Of a DNA stretch of 64,000 nucleotides, positions 59,229 through 64,000 are shown piece by piece (the first letter of the stretch is position 1; each line of letters starts with the position of its first letter). The translations under genes and the position numbers were made by a program. Under the pieces are notes generated by a model, which ran no database searches, was not told the DNA's origin, and saw only the letters and a list, made by a program, of their open reading frames with translations. The stretch spans positions 13,059,561 to 13,123,560 of the forward strand of contig NC_088775.1 of the NCBI RefSeq assembly GCF_954871325.1. Reading direction: 5' to 3'. The DNA is from Gordionus sp. m RMFG-2023 (lineage: Eukaryota; Nematomorpha; Gordioida; Chordodea; Parachordodidae).

Positions 59229-59704
59229 TACCTCTCAGCGGGTGGATAAATACAGATGGTATAAGACTTAAATCATTTAAGGCTGGTAATTAGCTTGATA
59301 TTATACATACATTGATATTTTTTTTGACAACAATTTACTTATAGGATTATTTAAAAGGAGATACAAAAACTCAAATACAATATTTAGCTAATTATAATTT
59401 TATTTAGTAACCATCACTTTCGGCAATTTTGATAATTGAGAGTTTAAAATTTCTAAAATTAGCTTGGGATTCAATGACTGCTGAACTATTTTTTTTATGT
59501 TCCTTTAAAAAATATCATTTTTTATTATGTTTCTAATATATAATTTATCGTTAAAAACAAATATTTTCATGGTCTAATTTATATGCGCTATATTTTTTAT
59601 TCAATTTTTCCTATATGTACACATTTGTTTTATACAAAAATATATGTATAACAAAAAATAAATATATTTAATTTATTTAGGTAGAATTGTAAAAATTTGA
59701 ATTT
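59229..59704. other. Upstream region of LSM5
   Basis: AT-rich DNA between a hAT remnant and the LSM5 start codon. No clear core promoter was recognised. The sequence TTTATTTAG at about 59677-59685 could be a splice acceptor of a 5' UTR exon. Confidence 0.3.
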
Positions 59705-60348
59705 ATGACTACCCAATTATTACCGCTCGGTAAATTATTATTTATTGTTACTCTTATAATTTATATTAGAATTAATTGACAAATGTATTGGTTCCAGGAT
59801 TCACATTATTATGAAGACCGAGCGAGAGATTATTGGAACATTGCTAGGATTTGACGATTTTGTCAGTAAGTTTTACCTTTTACATGATTATAAGAATCCC
59901 CTATGTCCATAATTAATAATTACTTTATGTAAAATATTTAGTTAAAGTACTATTATATATTCAGATATGGTACTAGATGATGTGACTGAATAGTAATATA
60001 TTAAATATTTGAATTGTAGTTATTTTTATAATTAGTGAAAACACACCAGAAGGAAGAAGAGTTTCCAAATTGGATCAGATACTTTTGAATGGCAATAATA
60101 TTACTATGGTATAAAACATGATTATTTTTAAAAATAGAAAAACCCTTATTGCGCCACAGAATACTTTGAGATTAGAGTTATTTTGTGTAAAAATATTAAG
60201 GGATATTAAATAATATAACTTATTTATTATATATTATTTACTCATATAATATATAAAATAATTATATACAATGTTTATTTTGATTGCTTTATTAATATTT
60301 TTCTATTTGTTTTAGTTGATACCAGGAGGTGAAGGTCCTGAAGCCTGA
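59705..60348 (+). CDS. LSM5: U6 snRNA-associated Sm-like protein LSm5, five exons
   Basis: Exons 59705-59729, 59770-59865, 59965-59992, 60036-60108 and 60316-60348 join in phase across GT-AG introns of 40, 99, 43 and 207 bp to give 84 residues ending in TGA. Blocks such as [48 protein letters not shown] and [10 protein letters not shown] are nearly those of animal LSm5. The Sm1 and Sm2 motifs are both complete. LSm5 is one subunit of the LSm2-8 ring that binds the U6 snRNA 3' end in splicing and of LSm1-7 in mRNA decay. The N-terminus is a few residues shorter than in human; the ATG has an in-frame stop just upstream. It looks intact and functional. Confidence 0.95.
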
Positions 60349-60374
60349 ATAATATTAATATATACATATTTATA

Positions 60375-60385
60375 AATAAAATAAA
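60375..60385 (+). terminator. LSM5 polyadenylation signal
   Basis: Two overlapping AATAAA words lie 27-37 bases after the LSM5 stop codon and before the stop codon of the convergent candidate gene at 60412. Confidence 0.7.
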
Positions 60386-60411
60386 CTATTTGTATTATCA
60401 ATAAATTTACT

Positions 60412-60932
60412 TTATATTGGTCTCCTAAATCTATTTTTATATTTACTTGGGCAACTTCTTTTTATATCATAACATTTTTTTACTATAGATTTTTCCTGCT
60501 TAAGTTCATTTAATTGAGTTAAAATCTTATATAAAAAAAATATATTAAACATTATAATTTATATACATTTTCTTGTAATATTGCAAGACTAGATGAATGA
60601 TTTGAAGAGATTATCAGCTTGAATAATGATAAACCCTGTTCCCATTTAATTATATTTTCCCATTCCTTTATGTCTATAAATTTGTTTGAATTTAAATATT
60701 TTTATACAAGCATTATAGGCATCTTTTAAAAAAAGTTCTCATTGATATCTCATAGTTGTACACTCTTTTAATATTTAATCAAGCAAGCTGATATTTTAAT
60801 AGTTTTCATATTTTGGTCAAATTTAAAATAAGTCATTAATGTTTTTAGGGTTAATGAAACACCATGATTGCCAAATATATATATTTTTGATTGATTTGAT
60901 AAAAAAAGAAAGTTAAAATCACTTTCAGCACT
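60412..60932 (-). CDS. Candidate gene convergent with LSM5, unrecognised
   Basis: On the minus strand the last exon (60525-60412) encodes ILTQLNELKQEKSIVKKCYD and ends FRRPI plus TAA. A 41-bp GT-AG intron (60566-60526) joins it in phase to an upstream exon (60673-60567) with KEWENIIKWEQGLSLFKL. A further open stretch at 60932-60771 has NFLFLSNQSKIYIFGNHGVS. Between 60770 and 60674 the frame holds stops; a 34-bp intron (60707-60674) removes some. The short introns match LSM5's style and favour a real gene or a recent pseudogene. Predicted helices suggest a coiled region. I do not recognise the family. Confidence 0.4.
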
Positions 60933-63900
60933 ATTTTATATGGACTTTTCAAAATGATTTGATGTCACATTTATTATGACTAGCTTAATCTTTCCAACTA
61001 AAGGTGGTGCTGATATTTCATAATTATAATGTAGATTGTATACAAATTATATTTTTACTATGAACAATTCTCCAAATCACATAATTTGTGCATCTTTATT
61101 TTTTTCACTTGTTATATAATCAAAATATTAGCTTATATTTTTAACCATCTTTTACACTGATCAAAATGACAATTATAAATGAATGTATATAAAATTAGTT
61201 ATTTCAAATATGTAATATATTCTTATATATATATTTATATAATTTTTCTGATTGTTTTAATTAGTCCTTAATATACTAAAAAAATTAACAAGGTTGTTTT
61301 TTTCATTATTTTGAGTAATAAATTAATATTTACATAATATATAAACCAAATTATAGCTCAATATATATTTAGCTGTTGTAATGTTTTGAAAATAAAGGTT
61401 TTGAAAAACCCATTAGCTTGGTTTAGTTACAAATTTTGAGATAGTTATTTTTATATTTATTATCATATAAATTTTCTATATTGAGATTATACTTGTACTT
61501 TAATTTAAATTAAGCTAGTTTTCATATTATATGATCTTATATATTTAGTTTTGTAATTATATAAATTTTTTTTATTGAGATTATACTTTTATTGTAATTA
61601 AAAAAACTAGTGTTGATTTTATATGATCTTATATATTTAAATGGTATGGTGTTTTTTCTACAAGCCTGAATTATATTTTTTAAATAAATTGTATAGCTCA
61701 AGTTTTTTTTAGCTAAATAGCTTTTTTTGCATATTTTGTAATCACAAAGATAGATATTTATGTAAAAAATTAATTATCTAATACTAAAAAAAATTTCTGC
61801 ATGAACCACCAATCTTTAGTATTTAATATATATATTAGAATTTGTCTTGTATTACTATTGCAAATTTCTTCAAAAAATAGTTTAGGACAAATATAGTGTT
61901 TATTATAACTAGAGCTGTTAAACTAAATTGTGGTTCAGAAATTTAAATATTTTTAATTAGGCAACAGACCAAACTGACTGATTTGTGCATAATCCAATGA
62001 GTCTTTAGTAATGTGAAAAAACCCTGGGTAATTTGCTACTTAAAATTTGGAATGAGAATCCTGAAAATTAATTTTTCAGCTCAGTCTTATCAAAAAGTTT
62101 TTCCCCTGACATGATTTTATAGCATGAAATAACGAAAAATATATCAGACTAAATCTCGTTTTATTTTATTTGCTGCTATCTATGCCTAAATATTTAGCAA
62201 TTGGTAAGACACAGAAAGTCATGTCTGCCCTGTATTATGGATGACATCTTCAACATTTTCCAGATGTAAACGTCTAAGAAAGATGGAATTATATTTTTAA
62301 TATTTAAATAATATGCTGACCATTTTTGGAGTATAAATAACTTGTAAAAACTTGCAGGGCTGAAGGCAATATAAAATATAGGCCTAGCTGGTCTGTGACC
62401 TAAATAATTTTAATGTTGTATTTCATTTATATTCCTCTGCTTGAAATGGCAATTATTGAATTTAATAATAAAGAAAATTATTAGGTAGGAAATATTTTAT
62501 ATCATTATTTATAAGATTAAAATTGAAAAATATAAAAGTTGGACCTGGTCAAGTTATAATAATTTTTTTATTACCAGAAGTTGTATGGGTTAGAGCCAAA
62601 AGATTAAGACCTTTAATTACCACTTTTAAATAGAGGATTAGTTCTATTCTGGAAATTAGATTTACAGATAGAAATAAGATGTATGGAACTATTATATTTT
62701 CTACTTTAAAGCTATACATAAAAAACATCCATTTGTAATAAACAAATTCATTAAAAATATTAAGATTAAAAAGTGTAAACACGAAAACTAGCGATAGAGT
62801 GGAGGTTTAACCTTATTCTTATAGTATTTTGGAATATAAAATTAAATGTCATTCATCTTAAAACAGTTTTTCATCATCATAAATTGGGCCAATATTTTAT
62901 TGTTGATGTTACGTCGATTTTAATTCTGCCTAGCAGGACATTTTAGAGATTTCAAAAAAAATTATTATGATATAAATATCAAAATTAATTTAAATTTCAA
63001 AATTTATCAAAATTGCAATCTATTACAGCTTTCAATTCCGAAATTTATATTATAAAATAGCTAATAAATGGTTACGATAAAAAAGGGTATATTTTCCCAG
63101 CATAAAGACTTGATACATTACAAAATTAAATACCCTATTAATTTCATTTAATTTTTATTTTTTAAAAAAATCAGACTAGGTTAAATATATCACTATTTTA
63201 ATTAATAAGTAAGGTGCTTCCTGACTAAAGTTAGCATACGAATCAGCATTACTAAAAAGGATAATTCACATTTTATTTATCGATTATAAATGCTAAGTTT
63301 TAGCTTTGCCATAAAACAATCCTCCCATTATTATCCAGTTAACAAACTATAATCTCACATATCCTCTCTTTTAGGATAGGAATTATTGAATATGATCTAA
63401 AAATCTGGATAAAATTTGCAATTAAAACACCGTTTTTGACATTAGGTCCCTTGCCATATATCACCGAAAGTATTACACGAGGCAAATTAAATGGCCATTG
63501 AGATTTTTGTAGATGAGCTATGATTCTCCGACTAAATTTAATCTATATGTAGGTTAGATATGAGAAAATCAATCGCTCCATTATCCTCAAAACAAACACC
63601 CAATATATTATTTTTTTAAAAAAAATGAGGCTAATTATTTTTCTGTTACTGCTAATATCTGCTTAAAATGATTTCCCATTTATAAGAAACATAGAATAGA
63701 AAATTTGCATAAAAATACATTTTTTGACGCGTTAACTTTTTTTTAATCCAGCTTTCTTCCATGATACCAGAGTAATGTTTACAATGATAAATTGAATCTT
63801 GTGAATTATATTTTTATAATGTTTTATGTCTATGGCTTTTATTATGCCATATTATTGTTTATAGCTCTCGAAATTAGTCACTAGCGAAATGACGTAAGCA

Positions 63901-64000
63901 GTTGTCCCGATTTCCATTTCACTCAGTATTTATAAATTATTTTATACCTATTATTGGTTTTTATGTAAATTTGGTAGCGAAAAATTTTCGTGCATACTGT
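60933..64000. other. AT-rich flank, possible further exons near 60.95-61.1 kb only
   Basis: A minus-strand frame at about 61020-60940 (ISAPPLVGKIKLVIINVT) continues in the same frame as the candidate gene apart from one stop, so it may be another exon. Beyond 61.1 kb no coding block, repeat or transposon end was recognised; the 77-codon frame at 62549-62782 has no motif. Confidence 0.3.

Noticed and set aside
60674-60960. 15-base introns or TAA read as glutamine in the candidate gene next to LSM5
   Set aside because: LSM5 uses ordinary introns of 40 bp or more and the standard code, and stops remain even after such removals; a missed splice site or pseudogene is simpler.

Overview
The window is AT-rich eukaryotic nuclear DNA, and its content points to an animal-type genome. 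It holds one host gene that can be named with confidence, the spliceosomal/decay gene LSM5 (59705-60348), with five exons and introns as short as 40 bp. A second, unrecognised gene appears to converge on it from the other strand. Weaker host-gene candidates lie at 42962-44207, 38189-38358 and 36158-36427. The species cannot be told from the sequence; short introns, LSM5 and the mix of hAT, Tigger/pogo, MULE, RTE-type LINE and Ty3-type elements fit an AT-rich metazoan.

Most of the rest is transposon debris, and many of the transposons are intact enough at their ends to read target-site duplications (TSDs). Region by region: 1-10 kb holds a hairpin MITE (1185-1405), a 2-kb hAT with a perfect 8-bp TSD (3560-5555), two further MITEs and a decayed hAT C-terminus (9.1-9.6 kb). 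10-14.2 kb is richer in GC and holds a solo LTR with a 5-bp TSD (12071-12423) and an RTE-type LINE endonuclease relic. 15-17.5 kb holds a 48-bp tandem array that also occurs inside the Ty3 element at 53.4 kb. 17.5-25 kb is a hAT cluster: a ZMYM1-like hAT relic abuts a 5.2-kb hAT that contains a second hAT, which in turn contains an inverted copy of itself; each of the three nested units has a perfect 8-bp TSD. A 29-copy, 14-bp minisatellite sits in the same block. A Tigger/pogo relic follows (24.95-26.66 kb), then a LINE fragment, then a broken Ty3-type element (about 28.8-32.5 kb) invaded by a small hAT, then another hAT (32.98-34.72 kb).

35-44 kb is mainly plain AT-rich DNA with two more hairpin MITEs and the host-gene candidates. 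44.94-55.46 kb is a four-level stack: a MULE with a 9-bp TSD was invaded by a Ty3-type element; that element took a TA-flanked DNA transposon in its 5' LTR (the 3' LTR preserves the empty site) and a hAT between its RNase H and integrase regions; the hAT in turn took a 301-bp MITE. 57-59.2 kb has three further hAT pieces. LSM5 and its convergent neighbour follow, then about 3 kb of AT-rich DNA with no gene I can support.

No CRISPR array, rRNA or tRNA was seen. Coordinates given as exact are read base by base; those given as 'about' are estimates from homology.
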